A stretch of 64,000 nucleotides of DNA, from the NCBI GenBank assembly GCA_012934845.2, contig WNNJ02003230.1:62001-126000 (forward strand), read 5' to 3'. The notes under the pieces were generated by a model. The model saw nothing but the letters and a program-made list of their open reading frames with translations, did not search any database and was not told the origin of the DNA. Shown piece after piece: positions 54,165 to 64,000 of this stretch; positions within the stretch are counted from its first letter, which is position 1; each line of letters begins with the position of its first letter. A program made the translations under genes and the position numbers. The stretch comes from Pomphorhynchus laevis. Its lineage: Eukaryota; Acanthocephala; Palaeacanthocephala; Echinorhynchida; Pomphorhynchidae.

Positions 54165-54415
54165 TAAATAATATACTTTGCATTAGAATAATATACACTA
54201 GATAATCAAATTTAATCAGAGTAAATACATGATTTGCATGTATTTGGCCTCTGCGCTATGTTGGGTCGAGGAATAGGCGCCGAAACCTTATAATATAGCA
54301 GTTCCTCCTGACGATCTCTAATCATTATTCTAATACATTGTCTGTTATTTATTAGTCTATTTATAAAAATTAATTTTTTATTCTTGCTTTATATGAATCT
54401 AAATGATATAAAATC
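54165..54415 (+). mobile_element. Naiad 3' tail with structured RNA region
   Basis: ATAATATACTTTGCATTAGA, the hairpin AAATACAT..ATGTATTT (54232-54245), TTGGCCTC, GCGCTATG, GGCGCCGAAACC, ATATAGCAG and CTCCTGACGA follow the order of the other tails. The CNRA-like CTGA is CTTA here and one pair of the first helix is lost. Confidence 0.85.
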
Positions 54416-54419
54416 TAAT

Positions 54420-54725
54420 TAAAAGTATTAGAATTAAATACACATATATCATCAATATATCGAAACGTATATGTCATATATTTATATAATTTAGATTTAG
54501 TTTTTACACAGTTATGAACAAATTCATATTCTAAATTCATATTTAGAAATAAGTCAGCTATAATTAAGCTACTATTACCTGCTTTGAATTTCGATCAAGT
54601 AATTTATTATTACCTCACATTGGAACACCTTTTATTTGTCTAAATATAAATGTCCACACTTTTAAGTAATTTTGATTTATTAAAATATTTAAGGCTTCTA
54701 TTAATTCAATTTTATCCACATATAG
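54420..54725 (-). pseudogene. Naiad reverse transcriptase fragment
   Basis: On the minus strand the frame passes from KIELIEA-like through the RT4 region (ADLFL-like, NSSLIIAD) to RYIDDICVF at 54470-54443, then breaks. It is placed tail to tail against the plus-strand Naiad tail at 54.17 kb. Confidence 0.82.
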
Positions 54726-55432
54726 ATACTCAAGATATATTATATCTGTAGACAAATAATGTAGTATGAAGGATTACTTGGCACTCGAATACGATACACA
54801 CCAAGAATGTTTGATGAGTTTCAAACTTGTTTGGCTGGGTTTCTGATTGCCTGGAACCATCCAGATCAATTGGGCTGTGGAATACCAAGCTAATCTGTTC
54901 AAATAGGCAGTATGTATAACACACAGTCCCAAACTCTTACTTATCGGTTATTATGGTCACATTGGGAGGTCCAGCACCTGCTATGACTTTTATAAAATTA
55001 CGGCAGAAAGGTATTACAAGCACGTCAATCGCACGCAAAATTATTGGTTGTCAATTTCGGATGGATCAGACCCCCCAGGCAAGGTGGATCTTATCCTTGG
55101 ATTAATGATTTCGGGATTCTGACTATGAAGACTCAACGATCAGTTATACACTTAATTGACGATGAGAAGGCTACGACAGAATCATTTGAGAATAACAGCA
55201 GACTGAGTTTGTCGGTCAATTCATTGTAATGTAATGTAAATTCACAGTATATTAGTTAATAACAAATTTACGTGATCATTTGAAACTATTGGGTTGGAAC
55301 TTCGAAATTCGAAAGTCCACAAAGTTCAAATGAAAAATAACCATTAATTTTACATTAACAAAATAACGAATTTTACATTTAGTCATTGATGTCATGAACA
55401 CATGTCTTTCATAAACACATCAAGTCCTTGAT
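54726..55432. other. Unassigned stretch with one open frame
   Basis: A plus frame at 55044-55229 (61 codons) includes VIHLIDDEKATTESFENNSR; the preceding bases in another frame read GGPAPAMTFIKLRQKGITST and SIARKIIG, reminiscent of a helix-turn-helix start of a Tc1-like transposase. The match is too weak to call. Confidence 0.35.
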
Positions 55433-55465
55433 GGATAGAACGCATGCTAGGCATGTGTTCTATCC
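55433..55465. repeat. 15-bp fold-back hairpin, one mismatch
   Basis: GGATAGAACGCATGC against GCATGTGTTCTATCC. Confidence 0.9.
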
Positions 55466-55641
55466 GGTCACGTTTAATGTATTTAGATTTGGTAGCATTG
55501 TATAAGATCGTTAAAGGTTATGACGGATACGCAAAAAATTGTATAAGTTTGAATCATCGTGCCTGTCATTGAGGACATAGTTTGCATCTTAAAACTCAAT
55601 ATCATGGAAGGTACCCTCGAATATATCGTCTTTCGCATCGA

Positions 55642-55688
55642 GTTGATCTGACGGGTATGCCACCGAATGGCATACCCGTCAGATCAAC
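55642..55688. repeat. Perfect 21-bp fold-back hairpin
   Basis: Arms 55642-55662 and 55668-55688 are exact inverse complements around CCGAA. It is GC-richer than its surroundings and has no poly-T tract, so it does not look like a terminator. Confidence 0.95.
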
Positions 55689-55839
55689 GATTATTTCAAC
55701 AATTTAACCTCTTTTTTTCTATTTTTTGTTTTGTTTGTTTGTATCCTTCTATGTGAGCAGACTAAACAGCCTGCAGGCTTTGTATTGTGTATTATAAATA
55801 ATTATGAAGAGTGAACCCGCTTCATCATCGGGTGCCCGT

Positions 55840-55955
55840 GTGGCTTTGACGTGTGCTTACAGAGAAATCAAGAGAGAGTGCATGCAGAGGTTTGAACCCC
55901 GTACATAGAGTTTCCAATGCACACGCCTCCACCATTCGGCCACGGGTGCTTTTCT
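55840..55955 (-). mobile_element. tRNA(Ser)-like SINE head
   Basis: On the minus strand TGGCCGAATGG (55942-55932) fits the A box and GGTTCAAACCT (55898-55888) the B box, with the tRNA-typical 44-base spacing. Between them GCATTGGAAACTC resembles the anticodon arm of tRNA-Ser(GGA). The acceptor arms do not pair well, so it is a tRNA-derived element or a decayed tRNA gene rather than a working tRNA. It is a different family from the 443-bp satellite. Confidence 0.6.
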
Positions 55956-56180
55956 CTCGACAAACCAGCAGCAGTTCCGACGGACAAGCTGTTTTCACTA
56001 CTTTCGAACAATTATCTAGCAGATTCCATCATAATTTGCTGAGCTGAAAGCACCACTGTTGCACGATTGATACTTTTCCGGTATTTCGAACTACTAGAAC
56101 GGCAAGCTCCACATCTATTCAGAATGACAAATATTATAGTGACAAGGCTTGATAGTTCAACAAATTAAGCCTTGCAAACA

Positions 56181-56678
56181 ATGTACGGACAGATCCAAGC
56201 CCTCAAACACGAGATAACGGAACTAAAGAAGTCAAACAATGAGGATCAGCCGATGATGTCAGTTGAGCAAATCACATGATACTCACTGGCGGAAGTAGAA
56301 GAAATCATTGAGCAAGTCTCCATGGTACTGGCGAACAATAAGGCAAAGGATAGGGATACCCATGAACTTGCGGCGTACGAGCAAATTCTGAAGGCTGTGC
56401 CTAAAGAACGCCTATCGGAATATATAATGGAAGAATGGTTCCAGATGTTCCTGAAGAGGGTGATAACCATGCATATGGTTGTCGCTTTCGGATGGCACAC
56501 AGTAGCACCTCAGCTCCAGAGGGTTACTGGTAGAGTTGTAGAATTGGCTATGAAGATTGGACTTAATCCCAATAACAAGCCACAGAACCTATACATTCCA
56601 ATGCAAAGGCCATTACAACCGTATTCTGCATCGTCAAGACAAGAAACACAAGGGAGACGGAAACATCGGAAGAAATAA
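56181..56678 (+). pseudogene. Unknown 166-codon frame with one internal TGA
   Basis: From ATG at 56181 the frame reads MYGQIQALKHEITELKKSNN and MMSVEQIT, a TGA at 56277-56279, then YSLAEVEEIIEQVSMVLANN to a basic tail RRKHRKK. The start has heptad-like spacing suitable for a coiled coil. The segment NKPQNLYIPMQRPLQPYSAS is Pro-rich. I do not recognise the protein. The 35 bases before it (CTCTCGACAAACCAGCAGCA at 55955) recur at 57470 beside a TATAAATA box, which suggests a retroelement leader. A Gag-like protein is one guess. Confidence 0.4.
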
Positions 56679-56740
56679 TCGATATCCATAAAGAATTGTG
56701 TTCTTGTAAAAAAAGAGAAAAATATTTTTTCGTTTTTCTT

Positions 56741-57409
56741 TCTTTCACTGGTTGTGAAAGTTATTATCATTTTTTACACTTACTATCAGTTTTGAGCTTA
56801 TTTGAAGTAGGGGGTGAGAAACTTGATCATGTGATATTAGGGTCTTATCGAGATCAACCTACACAGAAATGGTCAGTTTCTCATTTTCTGAAACAAAGAG
56901 GTGATGCTAAATCAACTACCTGGTAAGGGTGTCTTCGAACGTAATCGCCTCATATGGTTAGTCGGTTGGGCATACTAGCCAATCACACTGATATAAGATG
57001 TTATTACTTATAGTTCTGCTTTCTTTATTGTATTTATTAATATATGAATTAAGCCAACAAGGGACTTGTTTGAGTAAAAAAAATTGCTTTGATATAGACA
57101 TCAAACAAAGGGCTTGACTTGTTTTTTCAGACAATCAAGTAAAAGCATTTACTGCTCTGATCTTATACGCTTTATAAAAATAAAGATAAAGATCTCGCTG
57201 AGGACTTAATACTGATTAAGCTACTCATAATTGAACGTTTATACATAAACTGTTAAACGCTTAATGAGTATGGACCTTCTCTTTTATTAAAAAGGCATCT
57301 TAAGAATTTACTACTTTTTGACTATATTTAATATTCTTGGTGTTTTTCAGTCTATCTTGCCACCCGCTTGCGCCGAAAAGCTGAAAGCAACAACCAGTTT
57401 CCCCACGTA
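56741..57409. other. No recognised gene
   Basis: AT-rich DNA downstream of the unknown frame. Nothing recognised. Confidence 0.45.
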
Positions 57410-57414
57410 ATTAC

Positions 57415-57525
57415 GGGACGCGATTTTCTGACTATAAATAGCCAAATCGCCATGCTTTCATTTCGTGATTTTCTCTTGACAAACTAGCAGCAGCTCCAAC
57501 ATACAAGGAGTCCACCGGAGCTATT
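57415..57525 (+). promoter_or_regulatory. TATA-like promoter and shared leader
   Basis: GACTATAAATAGCC at 57428-57441 is followed about 35 bases on by TTCTCTTGACAAACTAGCAG CAGCTCC. The leader is shared with 55951-55980. A TATA box at fixed distance from a repeated leader is what a solo LTR or retroelement 5' end would show. Confidence 0.4.
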
Positions 57526-58464
57526 AATAATTGACATTATTATAATAAAAATGTCAATTCTAAAGATTTTAGTTTTCGTAAAGGCATGTACATTTAAAAC
57601 TGTAATTTTCTGATGCTAACAGAGGTTAGCGAAATATCAAATAAAATTTTCCTCCTTTTTGATTAAAATAATTCTACGTTTATACAAGTTATCTTTAAAC
57701 AGACCGGTTTAGGCATCAGACACTTTATCGACGTTGTAAAAACCGAAGATCTGAGTACAAGCAGTTATGTGCATTTTGAAACAAATAGATAAACAATCAT
57801 GCGTATTATCAAGCACGAGATTAACTCGCGCAGTACTCTTATAAATGGACGCTCCAATGTTTGCAATTAGTGACCTTAATTCTAATCCGATAAATGATTT
57901 ACCAGAAGCAAACTTATTTTTAAGGTTATTAACGTCACCTTGAAGTTGCCTTTGTAGCCGTGATATCATGTGTATTTAATTTAAATAGTTCCATTTAAGC
58001 GAATATATTTTCAATAGCAAAGATAGAGACAACCGTGCTGTCTTAATAACATTCCATACAGCAAAACGAATTCGAGTTGTAATTCTGCTGAGAAGCACAA
58101 TGAGTATAAAACGCTACACTATTTATGATAAAATGCTCTTTTTATAGTAAAACACAGAAGAATTTTAAAATAAAAATTTGTCATTTAGTGACGTATACAC
58201 AGGCATTAGAATTAACAGATCAACTAAGTCTACTTATTTTATATTATTTAAAAATTGAAAAATAATGTTAAATAAAATTTAAATAATTAAATAATAAGTA
58301 AATAATAAATAACTATAAAAAATAATTTATTTTATAAGATTTAATATATTTAATATCAAGTTAAATCGCGTTGAACAGATACAACTTCTAATAGGCGAAA
58401 CTTATTACATTTAAATGCTACATTTACACAAAATTAGTCAGCGATACGAAGTCAAGTCAAGTAC
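57526..58464. other. No recognised gene; one MITE half
   Basis: 57605-57660 is a copy of the GATGCTAACAGAGGTTAGCG family seen twice at 20 kb. 58150-58380 resembles the AT-rich terminus of Naiad tails. Otherwise nothing recognised. Confidence 0.45.
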
Positions 58465-58566
58465 GTTGTTCTCCAGGAAAGAAACGTTAAACATATTGAT
58501 TAAGGTTTATAAATTTTTGTTCTCCAGAGAAACATTAAACATATTGATTAAGGTTTATAAATTTAT
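58465..58566. repeat. Tandem duplication of about 48 bp
   Basis: TGTTCTCCAG(G/A)..GAAAC and ATTGATTAAGGTTTATAAAT occur twice in succession. Confidence 0.88.
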
Positions 58567-58857
58567 TGTTTCATAGAATTTATAAGAGAAATAGTCGCTG
58601 CCTGATCAAATACAAATTTCAGCAGATCATCGATTACGAAAATTAGAACACAGAAAACCTTTCAACATCGATCATAGTGCCAGGTCTATCTCCCATAGTT
58701 CGTAACATGTGCGATTGCCTTTTACATCTTATACAGACGCGTGCAGAATTTGGGCGTTTATTATCCATAGTTTGCTGAATTTATTCATAGTTTACTGAAT
58801 TTGCGATTATGGAGTGGTTATATCTTGCCGAAGTAGAGATGTCTTATGTAAACGCAC

Positions 58858-60059
58858 ATGAGTAAATTTAGCATGTCGGAGCGTTCAAAGAACTCAATGA
58901 AAACCAAATTTCCTGACAATGCAATAAACGAGGTAAGTGGAGATTTAGCTTCTCTTGAATATATTCCGGTGGGTGAACTCCCCCGGTACCAAAATTATCC
59001 AACTGGTGATTATCAGACTTTTGGTGCCTCTGGAAAGACAGAACATGTTCAATGTTTTTATAAGAGGCTTTGCCGATCGATTTAAAAAAGGATATTGTTC
59101 AATGCGATTAAATATTATGAATCTGAGATTAAAATCTCATTCTGCACTCCTGATCTGGCAATGTCGTACGTCGACTACTTTAAAAAGAGCATTCGAAACA
59201 AGGTATAATTGCTTCCAAACCAATCCTGGCAACAATAAAGATATATAATATGCCCACATTCATTTCAGAAGAAGATTTATCAGCCCTAGAAACTGATTAC
59301 AAAATCTCTAACGTTCGCTTTATAAAAGGGATTAAAGGCTTCCCCATTTCCGTGGCGTTCTGCAATGCCCCGGTGGATGAAGCTCTAAAACTGTCGATTT
59401 CGACATGCAATCCTTTTATGGAGTATAATTTGAGATTTTCAATAATCGAAACCGATTCACTAACGTGCCCTTACTGCAACAATAGTCATCAGTGGGGGCA
59501 TTGGTCCACAGGCTGTTCTTTACCCCATAAGTGCGGCGTCTGTGGTACAACTGCTATTCATCCTGAGAAGTGCGAAGGTAAGCCATTTTGCGCAAACTGC
59601 GGTGGTGAGCACCCCGCATGGTCAAAAAAGTGTAAAATCTTTAAGGCGTACCAAACGAGACACAGGAGTGTGACAGCAAAACCGACTAGATTCGTGGAAG
59701 CTGTCTCGTCTAACAAGAAAGACGACAGGATGCTGGATACGGAAATCCTGAAGCTTATTGAAATTCAGCATCAGGCATCAATGATCCACCTTGAAAAATT
59801 GTTTCAAAAATTGGTGGGTCAATTAGCGGAATCTTTCCGTTCTCCTCCTTTTGGGAAGACCAACAATATTAAGAAGCCACCAAAATCTAAGAAACGAAAC
59901 GGGTCAGCGCTAAGCATAACCGCTCTGAAGCTTGCTCGGAAAAATTCGATCTGGGATATGGCTAACGAGGTAAATGAAGATATCGCCCGTGGGCAAGCGA
60001 CTCCATTTGTCGTGACGGGAAGCGGTAAAGGCGACCTTTCCGCCTCTAGTTGCGACTAG
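58858..60059 (+). pseudogene. Jockey-like LINE copy B, ORF1 with three CCHC knuckles
   Basis: The first 400 bases are frameshifted (MSKFSMSERSKNSMKTKFPD in one frame, MFNVFIRGFADRFKK in another). From 59250 the frame is open for 269 codons. It holds GFPISVAFCNAPVDEALKLS, then three zinc knuckles: CPYCNNSHQWGHWSTGC, CGVCGTTAIHPEKC and CANCGGEHPAWSKKC. A Lys-rich tail with SALSITALKLARKN follows. The arrangement is that of Gag-like ORF1 proteins of the Jockey superfamily, which bind element RNA. The knuckle part is intact, the N-terminus is not. ORF2 starts 34 bases after the stop. Confidence 0.88.
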
Positions 60060-60093
60060 GTGGAGGGCGTCCCACTTCGGTAACACTTACGCA

Positions 60094-60640
60094 ATGGGAA
60101 GTAATCAAGGGCCTTTTTCACTGAATATTCTTCAGTTGAATTCGGGAGGTGCTTCCGCCCTGAGCCTTCTATCTGGTAGAGATGCAGATGTTATAGTCCT
60201 TCAGGAGACGCGGTCTATCCGTCTCCCCCAGGATATTACTCGATTTATCCCTAAGCACATATACACCCACTTTACTCCTTACATAACCTTCCTCACTCCT
60301 CTTCATCTCAAGGTCTTTTAACCCTAGTGAAAAGCTCCTTAAGATCATCCCTCCAATTAAACTACTCTTGTCCAGCCCTATCTTGTTTAGCTATATCACT
60401 TTGTAAGAACGGTAAGCGTATAAGCATAGCCAATGTCTATATTCGGCCAGGAGAAATTCACAAGAACCGTGACCTCCTGGATCGAATATTAGGGAGCGGT
60501 TATGACATGTTACTTGGTGACTTCAACGACAGAACTGGTCGTTGGATTAATGCAGCACTCCGCAGAGCAAGGATCGACTATCTTATTCATAAACCACCTT
60601 CCCCCACCTTTCATTGATCTACAACAAATTCTCTCCTCGA
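60094..60640 (+). pseudogene. Jockey-like LINE copy B, ORF2 AP-endonuclease domain
   Basis: NILQLNSGGASALSLL and DVIVLQETR are the first two motifs of the apurinic-type endonuclease that nicks target DNA. In another frame ISIANVYIRPGEIH and MLLGDFNDRTGRW (the GDFN motif) follow. A frameshift lies near 60320, and after FNDRTG the segment around the catalytic His is disrupted. Confidence 0.88.
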
Positions 60641-60750
60641 CATATTACTGCTACATAAGATGTGGTTGTTGAAACCCATTTGCACCGAGGACGCGTCAAC
60701 AACATACCACCTCTCATGACCTAATTTGCTGGCGTCTAGAGGACGATACG

Positions 60751-61197
60751 TTGCTTAGAAGAAGGTTTCACTTTGACCTTATTAGAGTGGCTTTCTTTCA
60801 GGCAGCTATCCAACTCTTCCCCATAATTGGAATTGAGAGTTTGACCGAATTTAATTCCTACCTATCATCGCAAGCTACCGCGATCCTTTCGACTACCTAT
60901 AAAGGTCGAATATACAATCCTACTCCAACAAAGCTCAAGGTCCTAGCTAAAATGTTACACCTTCCCAATCTCTCTGTTTCCGTTAGACAGATCCTCTCGA
61001 ATGAATATTGGAGCTCTAGATATAGGCTCCAGCTGAGCAGGGATAGGGCAAGCATTGCTCACCTAAATCCTTCTCAGGCTTCCTTCTGGAAGATATTCAA
61101 GAAGGAGAAGTTTATCTGCTGGAAGGATAGAGCCTTGGTTTGGATTGGTAGCGTAGGCCTTGACAAAGTTTTAGAGGAGTCACTTTCCTTCACATAA
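60751..61197 (+). pseudogene. Jockey-like LINE copy B, ORF2 region between endonuclease and RT
   Basis: An open stretch of 148 codons, LRRRFHFDLIRVAFFQAAIQ to SLSFT, with KILSTTYKGRIYNPTPTKLK-like and YRLQLSRDRASIAHLNPSQA sequence, sits where LINEs have the linker before the RT. It has no catalytic motif of its own. Further frameshifts join it to the RT at 61.4 kb. Confidence 0.65.
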
Positions 61198-61379
61198 TTA
61201 TGGAGCCACTCAATCTCCCCAACCAATCCCGCCTTGGTGTGACTTCAGGAGTAGGGACTTATCTGTTACAGATATCCTTAACTCCTGGGGATCACTCCCG
61301 GGCACCTCCAAATCCCACGCGCCACTCACCACTCGTGTCTGTCAGCTTTTGACATACAGTCAGAGAAAGGAGGTCGCCA

Positions 61380-62395
61380 TCACAATGCTATTAGCCTCCC
61401 CGTCCGACATAGCGGACATCAACATCAGCCGTCGAGTTTTTTACCTAAAAAGAGATTAATCACTTGTCCAAAAGATCTGCGGCCCATCTCGATTCAAAAC
61501 GCCCTCATATCCATCTACGAGAAAGCGCTTGCTAGTAGAATCCGCGTTCATTTATGTAGGCGTAATTTGATCCCACCGAGTTTTCATGGGTTTGTCAAAG
61601 GGCGCTCGGTCCATTCATCAATTGGTGAAGTGCATCAGTTTTGTCAGGATAATAGTCATCAGCTTGCTGTGGCTGTTTTTCTTGATTTTTCAGCTGCATT
61701 TGACCGGATCTCCATTCTATTCGTTATCTCCTCTATCAGGTCCCTCGGGTTGCCTGCGAGAATTGTTAACAGGGTGTAGATATTGTTGTACACCAAGCGG
61801 TTCTACAAGGAAGACGACCCTGATGCGCGTCAGTTCTACCATATTACGGGTGTACCTCAAGGATCCCCACTTTCTCCTATCTTATATCTTGCTGCATCCA
61901 TTGTACTATTCAAGAATTTTAAACGTGATCAACATCTAGTGGTATATGCTGATGATACCACAGCCTTGTTCTCTGGACGCAAGTGCAAAGATGTAATCTC
62001 TGACATCAGCCGTTTCTTTTTAAGATTAAAAGATCAGTTGTCCCCATCCAATCTTATTTTAAACTCCTCTAAATCGCAGGTGGGAGTCTTTAATGGTGTT
62101 CCTGCCACCATAAAGAAACTTAAGAGACTAGCACTCTCTGCACTATCCTCCATTTTGCAGCATCAACCACTCCCCATCTTCACGAGTCGAGTAAAATATC
62201 TGGGGTTCACCGTTACGGTGAATTGGTCGGCGAAAGCTGACATGGATAGACTTAAACGTATCCTGAAGAAAGCTAGGTGGGCTCTGAAACGGGCCCAGCA
62301 TCTGTCATTGAATGGGATAACCCAAGTGCGCCTCTGGGGTACTTGGGCTATCTTGGGATTAGTCTTCTTCTCACGAGGACGTGAGAAGAAGACTA
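61380..62395 (+). pseudogene. Jockey-like LINE copy B, ORF2 reverse transcriptase
   Basis: LRPISIQNALISIYEKAL, FHGFVKGRSVHSSIGEVHQF, VFLDFSAAFDRISI, then after a TAG at 61777-61779 GVPQGSPLSPILYLAASIVL, LVVYADDTTALFSG (intact YADD), LNSSKSQVGVFNG and RVKYLGFTVTVNWS. The last codons are GLVFFSRG, the same place where copy A stops. One frameshift near 61450 and one stop break it. The 3' end of the element is replaced by a fold-back and a different LINE. Confidence 0.92.
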
Positions 62396-62397
62396 AT
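62358..62397. repeat. Perfect 17-bp fold-back hairpin at the LINE B end
   Basis: ATTAGTCTTCTTCTCAC (62358-62374) and its exact inverse (62381-62397) around GAGGAC. The left arm is native LINE sequence, the right arm a back-copy at the junction to the next element. Confidence 0.95.
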
Positions 62398-62479
62398 TGC
62401 CCTGTATGGACTACTGTATGGCTACCTCTTCGTCTTCCTTCAAATTTTCTAGATAGAGATTTTCTATACGGATTCTGTT

Positions 62480-63738
62480 CAGCATCTCTTCGTAAAGAAT
62501 TGATAGTTTCAAAGAATGATCAATCGTCTATCAGCCATGACAATTCAAATAGTATCATTTGTGACAAAGATGTTAGTGAAATACAATTCGAACGAAACTG
62601 GAAAACATGGAAAAGAACAATTATTATTATCAAATGAAGAAAGCGGTCAATTTACAGACAATTCCCGAACATTGCAAGATCAACACGTTGTCACAGACTT
62701 CCTGCAAATCGAAAATGAATCATTTAATCAAACATCTAACTCATTAATCGATAGATCATCACCGATTATCGAAAATAACAGTTTGGACAATGACATTATT
62801 ATCAATAACGGAAATTTGATAGTGAAAACCTACAACGATCGTACAGTCAATCCGATATCAATTCAAGCTTCTCAGCAACTCTTACTAATCCAGATGTATT
62901 TACTGATCCAATCAATGTTTATTCACCAAAGCGCTCTACACATGTTAACAGTCTGGGTCAGTCAGATGAAGTGTCTCTTAATCACAAAGATTCAAATCAA
63001 TTCGAGTCATTAGCAAATGTTGAACCTGATACATGTCAAATAACTGGATTCATTGATAAATCTCAACATAATCTTAATGGAAAATCAGTGATTTCCTTTG
63101 AGCAGCACTTTTCCGCCTACGCAAATATCATGATCCTTCTCGCGCTATCGTTTTCACTAATATACCTGAATCTATGTCGGTCAACATACAACATAGATTA
63201 GATGACGACTTATTCAAAGTTCGTGCGATACTATCAACCATTTTGGTTGTGTCACCGAAATAGGTATCGTCAAAAATTAAACTATTAGCTTTGTTTCGAA
63301 TTGGTAAAAAGAAGAATAATCATCCTAGATTATTAAAAGCAATTTTTACCGACGCAGCGGCTGCCAAATCTATTTTGAGCAACTCCTTTCATCTTAAAGG
63401 TTCTCCCGTTAGATTACTAAATGATCTTGACAAGTTTGAACTTGAACGTCTTCGGGAGGTTAGACAATTATTGAGATAGCGCTTAGATGCAGGGAAACAA
63501 ACTTAAGAATTCGGAATTTTCAAATTGTGCGACAAGGGACTCGCTTGAATTAAACTCCGCTGTATGTGGATTAGATTTAGCTTCTCTCGTCGCTTCTAGT
63601 TTATCCAACATACCCGTTACAAATACATGTGATTACTTAGATGACATTGTTTATCATCAATCACCGTTGTGGTCTGCTCTGGCGGGATCCAATAGTAATA
63701 ACAGTAAGAAAAATAACATGTGTTTCAATAGGATCTAG
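62480..63738 (+). pseudogene. CR1-like LINE, ORF1 region, frameshifted
   Basis: Several frames give an ORF1 of the CR1/L2 kind: an Asn/Ser-rich start (62516-63013), then VFTNIPESMSVNIQHRLDDD near 63150, LLALFRIGKKKNNHPRLLKA, IFTDAAAAKSILSNSFHLKG and RLREVRQLLR, then a 83-codon frame at 63487-63738. FRIGK....RPRLLK.. with ..E..RLRE.R. is the conserved core of CR1-type ORF1 proteins. At least three frameshifts and the stop at 63477 show decay. Confidence 0.72.
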
Positions 63739-63817
63739 TTCTGTGATCTTGTATACTAACGCACAGTCTTCTTAATAAAATTCACGAATTGAAGCAACGT
63801 ATTCAATATTCTCAGCC

Positions 63818-64000
63818 ATGTTAATCGCAATAACAGAAAGCTGGCTTCACTCCGATATATCTGATCACGAGATTGAAATAGATAATTATTCTTCTTATCG
63901 TGTTGATAGGACCGGAAAGAGAGGAGGTGGGGTAATTTTATATGTACATAATAGTGTAGCGTTTATGACCTTAAGTGCCAAGTCTAAAGGTGGCACAGGA
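63818..64000 (+). CDS. CR1-like LINE, ORF2 endonuclease start (runs off the edge)
   Basis: From ATG at 63818 the frame stays open for 61 codons to the end of the window. AITESWLHSDISDHEI, SYRVDRTGKRGGGVILYVHN and SV are the second and third motifs of the CR1/L2 apurinic-type endonuclease (ESWL....D and RGGGV.LY). The first motif with the catalytic Asn is not seen upstream in frame, so the true N-terminus may be lost or frameshifted. The reverse transcriptase should follow beyond base 64000. Whether the copy is intact cannot be judged. Confidence 0.8.
   Translation, partial: MLIAITESWLHSDISDHEIEIDNYSSYRVDRTGKRGGGVILYVHNSVAFMTLSAKSKGGTG

Noticed and set aside
55044-55229. Tc1-like transposase start
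   Set aside because: Only a vague helix-turn-helix resemblance in a different frame; no DDE block or inverted ends nearby.

Overview
This is a eukaryotic window, very AT-rich (only a few LINE and satellite blocks look GC-richer), with spliced host genes and dense mobile-element debris. Two host genes are recognisable, both on the minus strand. At the left is the 5' part of SPT6, the nucleosome and transcription-elongation chaperone: two coding exons, 5278-4871 and 3688-1478, with the rest beyond base 1. In the middle is what looks like a complete SNX3-type sorting nexin, whose four coding exons (39061-38876, 34862-34767, 27408-27284, 19635-19524) join in phase to 172 codons plus stop across 19.5 kb. 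In both genes a splice acceptor lies at or just upstream of the ATG, so there is either a 5'UTR intron or trans-splicing of a leader. An invertebrate metazoan fits the Penelope-like elements (PLEs), the Jockey- and CR1-like LINEs and the hAT and Merlin relics. The species and phylum cannot be settled from the sequence.

Layout. 1-1.4 kb: scrambled minus-strand pieces of a Naiad-type PLE inside an SPT6 intron. 1.5-5.3 kb: SPT6. 5.3-8.7 kb: AT-rich spacer with a 159-bp tandem repeat. 8.7-12.25 kb: a partial duplication of the SPT6 first exon and intron, split by a Naiad element with a 708-codon reverse transcriptase frame that starts inside an unrelated RT fragment. 12.3-19 kb: a TA-flanked MITE, Naiad tails, a 443-bp satellite array, a 374-bp palindrome and a 14-bp minisatellite. 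19.5-39 kb: SNX3, with introns holding two hAT relics and many broken EN-type PLE pieces. 39-49 kb: Merlin, PLE, hAT and MITE relics. 49-51 kb and 58.9-62.4 kb: two broken copies of one Jockey-like LINE. 62.4-64 kb: a CR1-like LINE running off the right edge.

The most interesting object is the 443-bp satellite (14.1-16.07 kb, with an older copy in an SNX3 intron). Each full monomer carries tRNA-like Pol III A and B boxes at correct spacing, followed by a hammerhead-ribozyme-like core, the architecture known for SINE-derived hammerhead satellites and retrozymes. Next are a conserved hairpin-plus-pseudoknot RNA shared by the Naiad 3' tails, and a strikingly frequent class of perfect short fold-back palindromes, several at element breakpoints. 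Apart from SPT6 and SNX3, almost every coding trace is a frameshifted or truncated transposon protein.
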